Shown one piece after another: positions 16,387 through 26,926 of a stretch of DNA of 33,457 nucleotides (position 1 is the stretch's first letter; each line of letters begins with the position of its first letter). Location of the stretch: positions 1 to 33,457 of the forward strand of contig JAQVZQ010000005.1 of NCBI GenBank assembly GCA_028708095.1. Reading direction: 5' to 3'. The stretch comes from Dysgonamonadaceae bacterium. GTDB taxonomy: Bacteria; Bacteroidota; Bacteroidia; Bacteroidales; Dysgonomonadaceae. The translations under genes were made by a program, and so were the position numbers. Under the pieces are notes generated by a model, which worked only from the letters and a program-made list of their open reading frames with translations, was not told the DNA's origin and made no database searches.

Positions 16387-17005
16387 ATTTATATAGCACC
16401 GCAATTGTGCAAATTTATTCCAATGAGGTGCTTTTGCAGCTCTCTCAATTATCATTTGTAGTATTTAAGTCAGATATAATAAAGTGTCTTCGATGGTATA
16501 AAGAATAAAAGTAATATTTGCACCTTATTGTATATATAATGCAGGTTGACAAGTAATCAATCGGGAGGAGCTTATGTTAAGAATCTGTTTTCGAGAAATT
16601 TTTCAGACTTCACTTTTTAAAGTCTATTAAAATACTTATCTTAGAATTCTTATTCGATTCTCACAAAATGTTTACGTTGCGATTTGTCAAAAAAATAAAG
16701 AGAAACGCACGAATTAATCGAAGTTGCCTGTAAAAAGTATACTCAAAGGATTATTTAGCATTGAAACAAAAATAAAAAACTTATAATAGTTTTCGTTTTA
16801 TGAGCAGACGTTTGTGCATTTTGAGGGTGTATGTATATTAAAATAACATACATTTGTATTAATGATTTTACATGCACGTCTTAAGTGTTGTTCCATTATA
16901 TGAGATAAAGAGAGTGCAGTAGATATTATGTAATAAATTAATCAAAAGTTGAAATAATATGATGAACAATTAATTGAACTTTTTGCAAGTAAAATAACTT
17001 TAATA
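16387..17005 (+). other. Leader region of the first susCD operon
   Basis: This AT-rich stretch has no credible coding frame. It includes an inverted repeat overlapping a -7 candidate at 16828-16856 and a minor 6-bp stem at 16605-16625. I see no sigma or anti-sigma gene next to the operon. Confidence 0.5.
16828..16856 (+). promoter_or_regulatory. Promoter candidate with overlapping inverted repeat, first susCD operon
   Basis: TACATTTG at 16849-16856 matches TAnnTTTG; the -33 site at 19 bp (ggtg) is weak. Perfect 7-bp arms tgtatgt (16828-16834) and acataca (16846-16852) span the region between, so a regulator dimer bound there would cover the promoter. The leader to the start codon would be about 145 nt. 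Confidence 0.4.
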
Positions 17006-20000
17006 ATGTTGATTATGAATTCTTTTAAAAACAAAAAAACTTTCTCATTCAAAAAGAAGTTTCATAAGTTACCTATGATTATGAAAACTTCTTGTTTGCT
17101 TGCTTTCTTATGTTTGACTCAAGTTATGGCAGGTAAAGATACCCAAGGCAATGGTCTTGAAAATAATCTTATAAAGATTGAATCTACTGCCGATGTGAGT
17201 CAGCAAGGAAGTGTTATCACTGGAACTGTGAAAGACATCAATGATGAACCTATTCCTGGTGTGAATATTGTCATCAAAGGAACCTCCACGGGGGTGGTTA
17301 CTGACATAGATGGAAAGTATTCTATTTCAGTGCCCGACAACAAATCCATTTTGGTTTTTTCATTTTTGGGTTTTGAAACTGATGAGATTTCGGTGGGCAA
17401 TCGTCGCAGCATCAATGTATCATTGGTAGAGTCGAGCACGTTGATTGAAGACCTTGTCGTTGTAGGTTACGGTTCACAGAAAAAAGTAAATCTTACGGGT
17501 GCTGTTTCTGTTGTTGATGGACAGGACATTGCCTCGAAGGGATCTACCGACGTGGTGAATGCACTGATGGGACAGATACCAGGGCTACTCGTTACGCGTA
17601 GAAGTGGAGAACCTGGAGCTGAAACAAGTGGTATACGTATTCGTGGTTTTACATCAGTAAACAATGCTCAGGCACTCGTTTTGATTGATGGTGTGGAAGG
17701 ATCGTTGAGTACCCTTAATGCTGAAGATATTGAATCAGTATCGGTGTTGAAGGATGGTGCATCGGCTTCCATTTACGGATCACGTGCAGCTGCAGGTGTA
17801 GTTTTGGTAACTACTAAAAAGGGTGTTGCACAGCAAACCAAGATATCCTATAAAGGTTCTTTTGGACTCAATGTGCCAGGAGCAATGCCACAACGCCTAC
17901 CGCCATGGGAAGACTATGAGTGGATACATCAATCTTTGTATAATCTTAATCCTGCTTTTGTTATCAACAGAGAAGCAATTGAGTTTATAGCTAATCCTAA
18001 TCATAATTACCGTCCTATGGGAGCACGTTGGGAGGAGTATTATGTTAATAACTGGATGGATTTAGGCATGAGAGATTATACCACTCAGCACGACCATTCA
18101 GTGTCTGTTACCGGTGGAAACGACAAAACGCGTTATTATGTGTCGGGAGGCTTTTATGCAAAAAGTGGTATACTAAAGTACGGTCCTGATGATAATAATC
18201 GAACAAATTTCCGTGCTTCGCTTGATACTGAAATAAATAATTTCCTAGAATTTAAAATGCAAGCATCCTATGAAGGTACCGTGAGAAAGCAAAATACACG
18301 AGGTGCTTCTACATTATTGTCACATATGTACACCAAGCCTGGATATCATGGAATGTTTAATCCTGTTGAGGACACCTATTATGAAATTGACCCATATTCC
18401 AACGGTAGTAATTACAATCCCATCCAAGTTATGAAAGATGGTGGAGAAGTAAGAAATCAAAATCACTATTTTACAGGGTTGGGTAGTTTTCGTGTCAAGA
18501 ATCTAGTAAAAGACTTGACGCTCGATCTTAATTTTTCGAGACGAGCAACCTTCGAAGTTATGGAGGGGGATTATCGTTTTATTAAAGGACATGGAAGAAA
18601 CGGTGCACATCGACCTACAGATATCAACAATCCACAAAGAGTAATCAAAAGAAAAGCTAACTCCTATCAGGACAAACTGGAAGCTTTATTGAATTATGAT
18701 TTTAAGATGAACGGACACAATGTTCATCTATTGGGTGGAGCTTCATACGAAGAATACCTCAGAGACTATATCTCTGGAGAAGCAAGAAATGGAATTTCAA
18801 ATGACTTTTTTAGTTTCAATTATTATGACAATAGTGAGGCAGCTAACTCTATTTTGAGCGATGCTATACAGCCTTGGAAAATGGCATCATTATTTGGACG
18901 TGTCAATTATGATTATGAGGGTCGTTATCTCTTTGAGGCTAATGTACGTTACGATGGTAGTTCAAGATTATCGCCAGGTAATCGTTGGGGGGTATTTCCT
19001 TCAGCTTCTGTTGGATGGCGCATAAGTGAAGAGCCGTTTTTTGAAGAAGCAAAGAATTTTGCTGACAACATCAAACTACGTGCTTCATATGGAAACTTAG
19101 GTAACAGCACTGCGCTCAGCAGCGACTATTATCCGTATTTGGATATGATTTCAAGAACAACATTCTGGAGTATGCCTGTTTATTATACAGGTGCATTAGT
19201 GTCAAAAAATATCAAATGGGAAACGATAACTTCGACCAATGTGGGAGTAGATCTGGGTTTTCTAAACAATCGACTCAATGTAACTGCAGATTATTATTGG
19301 AAAAAGAACAATGATATGTTAGCACGACTGAAAACGGGGAATATTATCGGTATATCCTCTCTTCCGTTAGAAAATGTTGGCGTGTTGAAAACATGGGGTT
19401 GGGAGCTGTCGCTTCAATGGCGTGATCGCATTGGTGATTTTTCCTATGATGTAGGTTTCCATATAGACGACAGCCAGAACGAGTTAGTAGAATATACTGG
19501 TAACAATGTAATAAGTGAAGGTCTTGTACAGTTTTTGGAAGGATATCCTATCAATACTATATGGGGATATGAGACAGACGGTTTCTGGAGTAGCCGTGAT
19601 GAATATTTAGATTATAAGATTGCCAATCCAGGATATGAAACTATTGAACAGGATGGATTGATTTCTGGTGGTGATATTCATTATCTAACGCAGGGGAAAG
19701 CCGACCATAAAGTAGGAGTAGGGGCTGGTAGTCCGGAAGATCATGGCGATTTAATTAACCTCGGTACTGAAACACCACGTTACCTCTATGGTATGAATCT
19801 AGGAGTAGCATGGAAGAATTTTGACTTTTCCATGTTTTGGCAAGGTGTTGGTTATCGTAAATACTATGTAAATAGCGCAAGGTTTGGCCCTATGGTTAGT
19901 ACGAGTCAGACTCCAGTTACAATTCAACGTGACCATTGGAGAGAAGACAATCAGGATGCCTATTTTGCTCGTTTAACTGGTAATCAAGGGTTTAATTATC

Positions 20001-20242
20001 ACTTAACAGACAGGTGGTTACAAAACGGTGCATACATTAGACTTAAAAACATACAATTGGGCTATACGATACCTGTACCCAAAAATATATTACAAAAGTT
20101 GCGTGTCTATGTATCAGGTGTTGATGTATTGGAATTTACCAAAGCGTTTAAAATATTTGACCCTGAAGTAGGCAATAACTCAAGCTCATCCTATTATCCA
20201 TTTTTCCGTACTTGGACTATGGGTGTTAATTTAACTCTTTAA
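17006..20242 (+). CDS. SusC/RagA-type TonB-dependent outer membrane transporter
   Basis: This 1078-residue beta-barrel transporter imports oligomers delivered by its SusD partner, powered by TonB. A long basic leader (FKNKKTFSFKKKFHK) precedes the signal core MIMKTSCLLAFLCLTQVMAG at about 24-43. The carboxypeptidase-like regulatory domain is at 70-145 (GTVKDINDEPIPGVNIVIKG). The TonB-box-like strand DLVVVGYGSQ is at 149-158. The plug then contains VSVLKDGASASIYGSRAAAGVVLVTTKKG in the usual place, followed by the barrel ending WTMGVNLTL. There is no STN domain, so no direct anti-sigma signalling is implied. Translation could instead start at 17015. It is followed by susD 10 bp later. Confidence 0.95.
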   Translation: MLIMNSFKNKKTFSFKKKFHKLPMIMKTSCLLAFLCLTQVMAGKDTQGNGLENNLIKIESTADVSQQGSVITGTVKDINDEPIPGVNIVIKGTSTGVVTDIDGKYSISVPDNKSILVFSFLGFETDEISVGNRRSINVSLVESSTLIEDLVVVGYGSQKKVNLTGAVSVVDGQDIASKGSTDVVNALMGQIPGLLVTRRSGEPGAETSGIRIRGFTSVNNAQALVLIDGVEGSLSTLNAEDIESVSVLKDGASASIYGSRAAAGVVLVTTKKGVAQQTKISYKGSFGLNVPGAMPQRLPPWEDYEWIHQSLYNLNPAFVINREAIEFIANPNHNYRPMGARWEEYYVNNWMDLGMRDYTTQHDHSVSVTGGNDKTRYYVSGGFYAKSGILKYGPDDNNRTNFRASLDTEINNFLEFKMQASYEGTVRKQNTRGASTLLSHMYTKPGYHGMFNPVEDTYYEIDPYSNGSNYNPIQVMKDGGEVRNQNHYFTGLGSFRVKNLVKDLTLDLNFSRRATFEVMEGDYRFIKGHGRNGAHRPTDINNPQRVIKRKANSYQDKLEALLNYDFKMNGHNVHLLGGASYEEYLRDYISGEARNGISNDFFSFNYYDNSEAANSILSDAIQPWKMASLFGRVNYDYEGRYLFEANVRYDGSSRLSPGNRWGVFPSASVGWRISEEPFFEEAKNFADNIKLRASYGNLGNSTALSSDYYPYLDMISRTTFWSMPVYYTGALVSKNIKWETITSTNVGVDLGFLNNRLNVTADYYWKKNNDMLARLKTGNIIGISSLPLENVGVLKTWGWELSLQWRDRIGDFSYDVGFHIDDSQNELVEYTGNNVISEGLVQFLEGYPINTIWGYETDGFWSSRDEYLDYKIANPGYETIEQDGLISGGDIHYLTQGKADHKVGVGAGSPEDHGDLINLGTETPRYLYGMNLGVAWKNFDFSMFWQGVGYRKYYVNSARFGPMVSTSQTPVTIQRDHWREDNQDAYFARLTGNQGFNYHLTDRWLQNGAYIRLKNIQLGYTIPVPKNILQKLRVYVSGVDVLEFTKAFKIFDPEVGNNSSSSYYPFFRTWTMGVNLTL

Positions 20243-20252
20243 AAATTGAAAT

Positions 20253-22064
20253 ATGAAAAAGAATATATTTATTGTCAGTATATTGTGTTTGGCCGTTACA
20301 TGGATAGGCTGCGATGACATGTTAGACGTCACCTCACAAACTGATTTTACTGATGTTAATTTCTGGAAAACAGAAAGCGACCTGAAAGCAGCTTGTAACC
20401 GTTTGTATCAAGAGTTTGTTCCTTTAGAATATGATCTTCGTGCTGACGACCAAGTAGGGAGGTTCGACCCAAACGAAATCAGTAATGGCAGTTGGTCTAT
20501 ACCTACTCAAACTGGTTCAAACTGGAATAACCCATACAGGTATATATTTACAGCAAACAACATTCTCATAAAAGCCGAAAACACTCCTATTAACGAAAGT
20601 ATACGAAATAGGTATCTCAGTGAAGCTCGTTTCTTCCGTGCGTGGCATTATTTTGAACTGGTTTCAAAATATGGTGATGTGCCTTTAGTGCTGGAACCGT
20701 TTGAAGGAACAACCGATCCTGAATTGAAAATGGGACGTACACCACGCGAAACCGTTATACAACAATGTTATGAGGATCTCGAATATGCGGCAACATGGTT
20801 GCCCACACGTGCTGATATGGAAGGTGTAAGTGATGAGTTCGATCGTCGTCGTGTTACACGATCTGCTGCTCTGGGTTTAATACTTCGAATAGGTTTACAC
20901 GAAGGTACCATGCAGAAATACCACAACCTGAGCAGTGAAAGTGTATGGAAAGCTCATTTGCAGAAAAGTCTAGATGCTTACAACAAGTTGAAAACTGAAG
21001 GACATCAACTTTATACAAACCAAGGTGTATCAGAGTCATATCTGGCAATGTTTTTCGATGAAGAAAATAGTAGTAACAAGGAGGTTCTTCTTTCTAAAGC
21101 TTATGGTCCTAATGGAGTTACAGGTTCAAACGCATTACTTCACACCCGTTCATACAGCAGTGACGTGAACTTCACTATTACACGCTCAATGGTCGACTAT
21201 TATCTTTATGCTGACGGATTACCTCGTGAGAAATCTCCACTGGTATATACCCCTGAAACATCATTTAATCATGCACTGGGCTACCAAGCCGATGGTGTAA
21301 CACCAATACCAGGGGGCATGGGTGCTCGCGATCCGCGATTACCCATGAGTGTCCTTTTGGTTAATGACCCTCAACAGAATTTGGATGCAAAGATTTTAGA
21401 TGTGTTAGTATCATATCGTTTGTCAGGACTATCCTACTTTCCACATAATGCATCGAAACCTTCAGGTTATTTGTGTCTGAAAGGTTTTTCTGGACTTCGT
21501 TGGAGTCAGGATTACACAGACCGTATTGCAATTCGTTGGGGAGAAATTTTAATTTCGTATGCCGAAGCATTGTTTGAAATGAATGGATCTATTACTGACG
21601 CACAATTAAACGAAACAGTCAATAAATTGCGTGAAAGAGTAGGTTTTACAGTACCGCTTACCAATGCTTTCGTTGCTGCCAATGGATTGGACATGTTGGA
21701 AGAGATTCGTCGTGAACGTACAGTGGAATTGATGGCTGAAAATCGTCGTTATGCCGATATTATCAGATGGAAAATAGCGGAAAAAGTTTTACCAAAAGCA
21801 GTGGCGGGAGCTCTGTTTAATCAAGATGAAGCATTTAATGGCCCTTCGCAAGAAGCTGATCCAACATTTGTTGATTTATACACTGATCCATCGGGTAAGA
21901 TAAATGGAGTACAAGAATATCCCTATCCAATAGCAAAAATTCGGATTGCAGAAAAAGCCAGTACACGAAAATTTGATCCTGCCAAGGATTATTTCTATCC
22001 AATACCTTCTTACGAAATTTCACAGTCTGACGGAAACATAACTCAAAATCCGGGATGGCAATAA
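20253..22064 (+). CDS. SusD/RagB-type surface lipoprotein
   Basis: This 603-residue lipoprotein has a signal peptide with the lipid-attached cysteine at C20 (WIGC). The tetratricopeptide-like SusD core is visible in YLSEARFFRAWHYFELVSKYGDVPLV around 126-151 and in the C-terminal EIRRERTVELMAENRRYADIIRWK around 486-509, both family hallmarks. SusD proteins sit as a lid over the SusC barrel and bind the substrate. It directly follows its SusC partner. Substrate cannot be inferred; no glycosidase or protease is encoded next to it. Confidence 0.94.
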   Translation: MKKNIFIVSILCLAVTWIGCDDMLDVTSQTDFTDVNFWKTESDLKAACNRLYQEFVPLEYDLRADDQVGRFDPNEISNGSWSIPTQTGSNWNNPYRYIFTANNILIKAENTPINESIRNRYLSEARFFRAWHYFELVSKYGDVPLVLEPFEGTTDPELKMGRTPRETVIQQCYEDLEYAATWLPTRADMEGVSDEFDRRRVTRSAALGLILRIGLHEGTMQKYHNLSSESVWKAHLQKSLDAYNKLKTEGHQLYTNQGVSESYLAMFFDEENSSNKEVLLSKAYGPNGVTGSNALLHTRSYSSDVNFTITRSMVDYYLYADGLPREKSPLVYTPETSFNHALGYQADGVTPIPGGMGARDPRLPMSVLLVNDPQQNLDAKILDVLVSYRLSGLSYFPHNASKPSGYLCLKGFSGLRWSQDYTDRIAIRWGEILISYAEALFEMNGSITDAQLNETVNKLRERVGFTVPLTNAFVAANGLDMLEEIRRERTVELMAENRRYADIIRWKIAEKVLPKAVAGALFNQDEAFNGPSQEADPTFVDLYTDPSGKINGVQEYPYPIAKIRIAEKASTRKFDPAKDYFYPIPSYEISQSDGNITQNPGWQ

Positions 22065-22107
22065 TTATGAGATTAATGTTAATGTGTATTTTAATAAAAA
22101 CAATTTT

Positions 22108-22728
22108 ATGAAAAGAATAATAGAATTTATAATTATAGCAACAGTAACCGTATTATTTTTGACGGGTTGCGATGTTCATGATTCGTGGGGAGATGGACGT
22201 CCTGATTTGGAACACACTTATATTTTATTTGTGGATCAACCAGATAATCAAAATGATTTTTTGTCGTATGAAGTAGCACAAAACGGCGATGCCAGATGGC
22301 GTTATGGCGCAAGTGCTACAAGTGGAACATGGAAACCATATGATGAAAAGTGGGTAGTTAAAATTCCGCTTGAATTCCGAAGTGAAAGGATACGTACGTA
22401 TGATGTTGTGAGTTTCTTTTGGATTGAAAGCACTTTAGAGGCGGGTGTTGACTATGAGGTGTCTCTAGAAGACGGTGTTGTTATAACACCTGATGCCACT
22501 GGTGGTTATAAAATTATTTGGCCTCAAGCCAAAAGAGGTAAAGTCACTGTCAATATAAAACGGATAGAAGGTTCTCCGAACGGCACTATAAGGCTTCAAA
22601 CTTTTAATCGTGCAAAGGGAATACCTGTAATTAGTGATATGGAATCTCTTGTGAACAATAGAACAGACGAATATGAAGTGCGCTGCGCTAGTCTTGATGT
22701 AAACAAAGTTCTTGTAACTTTTAATTAG
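22108..22728 (+). CDS. Small surface lipoprotein of the first susCD operon
   Basis: This 206-residue protein is counted from the ATG at 22108. An in-frame ATG at 22084 would put eight polar residues before the signal peptide. The signal ends in FLTGC, giving lipidation at C21. The remainder is beta-rich with alternating hydrophobics (VVKIPLEFRSERIRTYDVV, GKVTVNIKRI) and no catalytic motif. It resembles in outline the small lipoproteins, such as DUF4843-type proteins, encoded third in many SusCD operons, but I cannot assign the family. It probably is a surface glycan- or peptide-binding accessory. The operon terminator follows. Confidence 0.7.
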   Translation: MKRIIEFIIIATVTVLFLTGCDVHDSWGDGRPDLEHTYILFVDQPDNQNDFLSYEVAQNGDARWRYGASATSGTWKPYDEKWVVKIPLEFRSERIRTYDVVSFFWIESTLEAGVDYEVSLEDGVVITPDATGGYKIIWPQAKRGKVTVNIKRIEGSPNGTIRLQTFNRAKGIPVISDMESLVNNRTDEYEVRCASLDVNKVLVTFN

Positions 22729-22790
22729 TACCTGACAGAAAACTTTTATTTTTAAGTTTTTTCTTGCAAAGACTAATTAATCAATTTATT

Positions 22791-22833
22791 AACGCATTAG
22801 GTAGAAAACCTCTATCTAATGCGTTATTTTTAT
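22791..22833 (+). terminator. Terminator of the first susCD operon
   Basis: A 14-bp stem with one G-T pair (22791-22804 with 22812-22825), a 7-nt loop (aaaacct) and a T-rich tail form a strong intrinsic terminator 62 bp after the lipoprotein gene. Confidence 0.9.
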
Positions 22834-22868
22834 TTCAATTAACCTGTATTATTCACGTTTTTTAGTTT

Positions 22869-22892
22869 TGCTAAGATGCAAGGCGTTGAGCT
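22869..22892 (+). repeat. Degenerate octamer repeat
   Basis: tgctaaga, tgcaaggc and gttgagct follow at 8-bp period, related to the runs at 8394 and 31932. Confidence 0.3.
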
Positions 22893-23365
22893 TCGCCGAC
22901 ATAAACCCCTTTTTCAAAAAGTTTGCAGACGCAGCGAAATACATATCTATTGACAGTTTCAGGGATGGAATAAAAGCGAACAATACCCATTAATTGATAA
23001 TAATATGGGTTTTTATAATTACCCTTGGAAGAGAGAAAGTAGTTTAAAGCTTTGCAAAGTGGTGATGTAGCATTAATATTTTATCAAGTAATTAGTTTTT
23101 CGATGATACAAAAAATACAATTATACTTTGCGCCTTAAATAACACACGGTAATAAAACTCCCTCTTTAATCTTAAATATAGCTGTCTAAACCCCACTATT
23201 GATAAAAATAATAAATAGATATTCTTATATCAGCAATCACACATTTTAATCTGTTTGATTAAATAGAACGACACATAATGCACATTTGGTACGGTTATAA
23301 GGCAAATAAAAGCTATTAATATGAATTTTCATTAGATTCGTATCAATATGTTATAAAAAAACTAT

Positions 23366-23373
23366 TATCTTTG
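23366..23373 (+). promoter_or_regulatory. -7 candidate for the second susCD operon
   Basis: TATCTTTG matches TAnnTTTG; no TTTG lies 19 bp upstream. TATATTTG at 23439-23446 is an equally good alternative. Confidence 0.35.
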
Positions 23374-23752
23374 TCCGTTCATTTGATGATAAAGAGAAAA
23401 CTTATAGTTAAAAATGACAACAGTGTCACAAATTAATATATATTTGTCATACAAGTTAATAGTTGAATAAAGAAATGATGCATTCATATTTGCTTTATAT
23501 GGCCTTAAAACTAAAAAAGCAAGAATAGGAACCATAATGTTTATAACATATCTTCAGAAAATAATTAAAACAGCGAAGTCGAATTCATTTATTGAAATAC
23601 GATCAATAGGAACATTATATGCGTGTGTGTGTGAATTAAACTTCCATTTCACTGTAAAAAATACATGAAGAAAAACCAAGTCATAAATAAACGAGAATAT
23701 AATAACAAAAATGAAATTTAATAGTAAGTGTAATTTAAAAGTAGATTTTTTT

Positions 23753-26700
23753 ATGAAAAGAAAACTAATGCTATTTATGTCCCTACTTTTGATAAGTATA
23801 GGACTTGCAACTGCCCAGTCTCAAGTAAGAGGGGTTGTTGTTGACAATACTGGAGAACCAGTTATTGGAGCGACTATTCTAATAAAAGGAACTTCGCAAG
23901 GAACTATCACCGATTTTGATGGTAATTTTGCGTTGACAGTTCCTGCAAATGCAAGATTAGTTATTTCTTATGTAGGGATGAATACCCAAGAGGTAGCAGC
24001 TACTCCTAACATGAGAATAGTTTTGAGCTTAGATGCAGAATTGTTAGATGAGGTTATAGTAGTTGCATATGGAACCACAACCAAAGGAGCTTATACAGGT
24101 TCTGCAGCTGTTGTAGATGCAAAGACAATTGAAAAAAGACAGGTGTCAAACATCTCTAACGCTTTAGCAGGAGCAAGTTCGGGTGTTCAGGTTTTGAATG
24201 CTAACGGACAGCCTGGAACTTCAGCCACAATTAGAATACGTGGTGTTGGTTCAATTAATGCTGAGATGGACCCGCTATACGTTGTAGATGGTATTCCATA
24301 TGATGGCGATTTATCATCACTTAATGCTGCTGATATAGAGTCGATGACTGTTCTGAAAGATGCTGCTTCTACTTCTTTGTACGGAGCGCGTGGTGCGAAT
24401 GGTATCATTATGATTACTACTAAGAAAGGAAAAGCTGGTGCTGCCAAAATTTCTTTTAACTCAAGAATAGGTGTTAACTCACGAGCAGTTAAAAACTATA
24501 ACGTTCTTGAAAGCGTACAGGGCTACCTTGAAAAATCGTATGAAGCAATTTACAATGCAGGCATTTACAATTTAAACCAATCACCATTAGACGCAAATAG
24601 ATATGCCAACAGAAATCTCATCAGAAACACTGAAGGTGGATCAGGTTATCAGGTTTATACAATGCCTGATGGTGAGCTAATGATTGGCCAAAACGGAAAA
24701 TTAAATCCAAATGCGACGCTTGGTTACAATGATGGCGATTATTATTACACACCAGACAACTGGGCAGATGAAACTTTCCAAAATAATGTGCGTCAAGAGT
24801 ACAACTTATCTATGTCAGGAGCTAATGAAAGAGGTAACTTCTATATGTCATTGGGTTACTTAGATGATGAAGGAGTAGTTTCTGGTTCAGGTTTCACCAG
24901 ATACTCTGGAAGATTAAAAACAGACTACAAATTGAAAGAGTGGCTGAAAGTGGGAGCCAATGTAAGTTATAATCATTCAGATAGTCAATATCCTGGAGAG
25001 CAAACTACAACAAACTCCTCTGCAAATGCGTTCTTTATTGCTAACTATATTGCGCCCATCTATCCTTTGTATGTGAGAGATGCTGAGAACCAGGAAATCA
25101 TGCTCAACAATGGGAAAAAAGTATATGATTATGGTACCAAAAAGTCAGACACTAATTTTGATCGCTCATTTATGTCGATAGCTAATCCAGCTGGCGATTT
25201 AATTCATGACAAAACAAATTACTTAATGGATATCATGAACACCTCTTGGTTTGCAGAAATAACACCTATGGAGGGATTAATGTTGTCGGCACGCTATGGG
25301 CTTAACCTTGATAATACACGCTATAGCAATTTAGGTAATCCTTATATGGGACAGTCAGCCGAGTATGGAGGTACTGCTTATCAAGATCAAACAAGATCAA
25401 TTGGTCTGAATCAACAATATTTTGCTAATTACTCACACTCAATAGATGATATCCATCAACTGGACTACACATTGGGTTATGATGGATATCAGTGGAAAGA
25501 AGAATTTATGTTTGCTTCAGGTCAACAACTTTATGATCCTGATAGCTATTATGTAGGAAATGCCATTGATCAACTTAGAGGTGGTGGTGGTAAAGATACT
25601 TATGCTACAGAAGGTTACATCGGCAGAGTAAATTATTCATATGATGATAAATACTTCGGTAGTCTTTCTGGAAGACGTGATGCTTCTTCAAGATTTAGTC
25701 CTGACAATCGCTGGGGTACTTTCGTATCGCTTAGTGGTGCGTGGCAATTAACAAGAGAATCTTTTATGGAAGATGTTTCATGGGTGGATATGTTGAAGTT
25801 TAAAGCTTCATTTGGACAACAAGGGAACGATAATATTGGTAACTACTATGCATGGTTAGATCAATTTAAAATGACTGGTGCAGATAAGATATTTTCGGAC
25901 GGAGCATTAATTTATAAAGGAAACCCAGATTTAAGTTGGGAGACATCTACTTCTTATAACATTGGTTTTGATTTCGCTTTATTCTCTAACGTTTTGTCTG
26001 GTACAATCGAATATTTCGGTAGAAAATCGGGTGATATGCTATATAATAAACCAGTAGCAGGAAGTAATGGATATAACTCAATACCTATGAATGTTGGTTC
26101 AATGACTAACTCAGGTTTAGAGCTTTCTTTGAATTGGAACATTTTAAAAACCAAAGATATTAGCTGGAATATGTTTGCCAATGCTACAATGATTAAAAAT
26201 AAAATCAATGAGCTTCATCCCGACTTAGATGGACAGTTGATTGACGGTACACGTATTTACGAAGAGGGACACTCTATGTATCGCATGTACTTGACTGAGT
26301 ATGCTGGTGTGAATGAAGAAACAGGGCTTGCCCAATATTACGCAACAGATGATGATGGCGCAAGATATATAACAGATGACTTTTCAGTTGCAGAAAACTA
26401 TAAAATTGCATCTAATGATTTATTACCTAAAGTATATGGTGGATTTGGTACATCTATAGATGCTTTTGGATTTGATGCATCTGTGCAACTATCTTACCAA
26501 TTAGGTGGTGAAATATATGATAGTGGATATGCACGATTAATGCATGGTGGAATAGGAAGTTACGCAGGGAATAACTGGCACAATGACATCCACAAATCTT
26601 GGACACCAGAAAATACAAATACTGATGTGCCACGTGTGAATGCAAATGACAAATATGCAAATAGCACTTCAACTCGTTTCTTGACAAGTTCTGATTACTT

Positions 26701-26914
26701 GAGCTTGAATAATATAACCATTGGTTATACTATTCCTCATAGCTTGTTGAGAAAGATTCAGTTTGAGAGTTTACGTATTTACTTTGCTGCTGACAATGTA
26801 GGCTTAATTACTAACCGTAGAGGGTTAGATCCACGTCAAAGCTTCACTTCAGCTACAACAGCTCGATATACTCCCATTCGTACGATATCTGGTGGTTTGA
26901 GCCTAACATTTTAA
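23753..26914 (+). CDS. SusC/RagA-type TonB-dependent outer membrane transporter
   Basis: This protein has 1053 residues from the ATG at 23753, where a clean signal peptide starts (MKRKLMLFMSLLLISIGLATAQ). The frame is open from 23711 but the extra 14 residues look non-native. The regulatory beta-sandwich domain (GVVVDNTGEPVIGATILIKG) is at about 25-95, then the TonB-box-like DEVIVVAYGT around 100-109. The plug contains IESMTVLKDAASTSLYGARGANGIIMITTKKG and the barrel runs to the terminal SGGLSLTF. It lacks an STN domain. It differs clearly from the transporter upstream, so the two are not a recent duplication. Its SusD partner begins 13 bp downstream. Substrate unknown. Confidence 0.95.
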   Translation: MKRKLMLFMSLLLISIGLATAQSQVRGVVVDNTGEPVIGATILIKGTSQGTITDFDGNFALTVPANARLVISYVGMNTQEVAATPNMRIVLSLDAELLDEVIVVAYGTTTKGAYTGSAAVVDAKTIEKRQVSNISNALAGASSGVQVLNANGQPGTSATIRIRGVGSINAEMDPLYVVDGIPYDGDLSSLNAADIESMTVLKDAASTSLYGARGANGIIMITTKKGKAGAAKISFNSRIGVNSRAVKNYNVLESVQGYLEKSYEAIYNAGIYNLNQSPLDANRYANRNLIRNTEGGSGYQVYTMPDGELMIGQNGKLNPNATLGYNDGDYYYTPDNWADETFQNNVRQEYNLSMSGANERGNFYMSLGYLDDEGVVSGSGFTRYSGRLKTDYKLKEWLKVGANVSYNHSDSQYPGEQTTTNSSANAFFIANYIAPIYPLYVRDAENQEIMLNNGKKVYDYGTKKSDTNFDRSFMSIANPAGDLIHDKTNYLMDIMNTSWFAEITPMEGLMLSARYGLNLDNTRYSNLGNPYMGQSAEYGGTAYQDQTRSIGLNQQYFANYSHSIDDIHQLDYTLGYDGYQWKEEFMFASGQQLYDPDSYYVGNAIDQLRGGGGKDTYATEGYIGRVNYSYDDKYFGSLSGRRDASSRFSPDNRWGTFVSLSGAWQLTRESFMEDVSWVDMLKFKASFGQQGNDNIGNYYAWLDQFKMTGADKIFSDGALIYKGNPDLSWETSTSYNIGFDFALFSNVLSGTIEYFGRKSGDMLYNKPVAGSNGYNSIPMNVGSMTNSGLELSLNWNILKTKDISWNMFANATMIKNKINELHPDLDGQLIDGTRIYEEGHSMYRMYLTEYAGVNEETGLAQYYATDDDGARYITDDFSVAENYKIASNDLLPKVYGGFGTSIDAFGFDASVQLSYQLGGEIYDSGYARLMHGGIGSYAGNNWHNDIHKSWTPENTNTDVPRVNANDKYANSTSTRFLTSSDYLSLNNITIGYTIPHSLLRKIQFESLRIYFAADNVGLITNRRGLDPRQSFTSATTARYTPIRTISGGLSLTF

Positions 26915-26926
26915 ATCGATAAAAAA

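Larger units (their letters stand above)
22729..23752. other. Gene-free region between the two susCD operons
   Basis: After the terminator at 22791 comes about 0.9 kb of AT-rich sequence with no convincing frame. It holds a degenerate octamer run (22869-22892) and two exact TAnnTTTG matches, TATCTTTG at 23366-23373 and TATATTTG at 23439-23446, either of which could serve the second operon and would leave a leader of 300-380 nt. A short alternating GT run lies near 23622-23632. Confidence 0.5.

Noticed and set aside
23711-23752. N-terminal extension of the second SusC
   Set aside because: The extra 14 residues precede a complete signal peptide that starts at the ATG at 23753.
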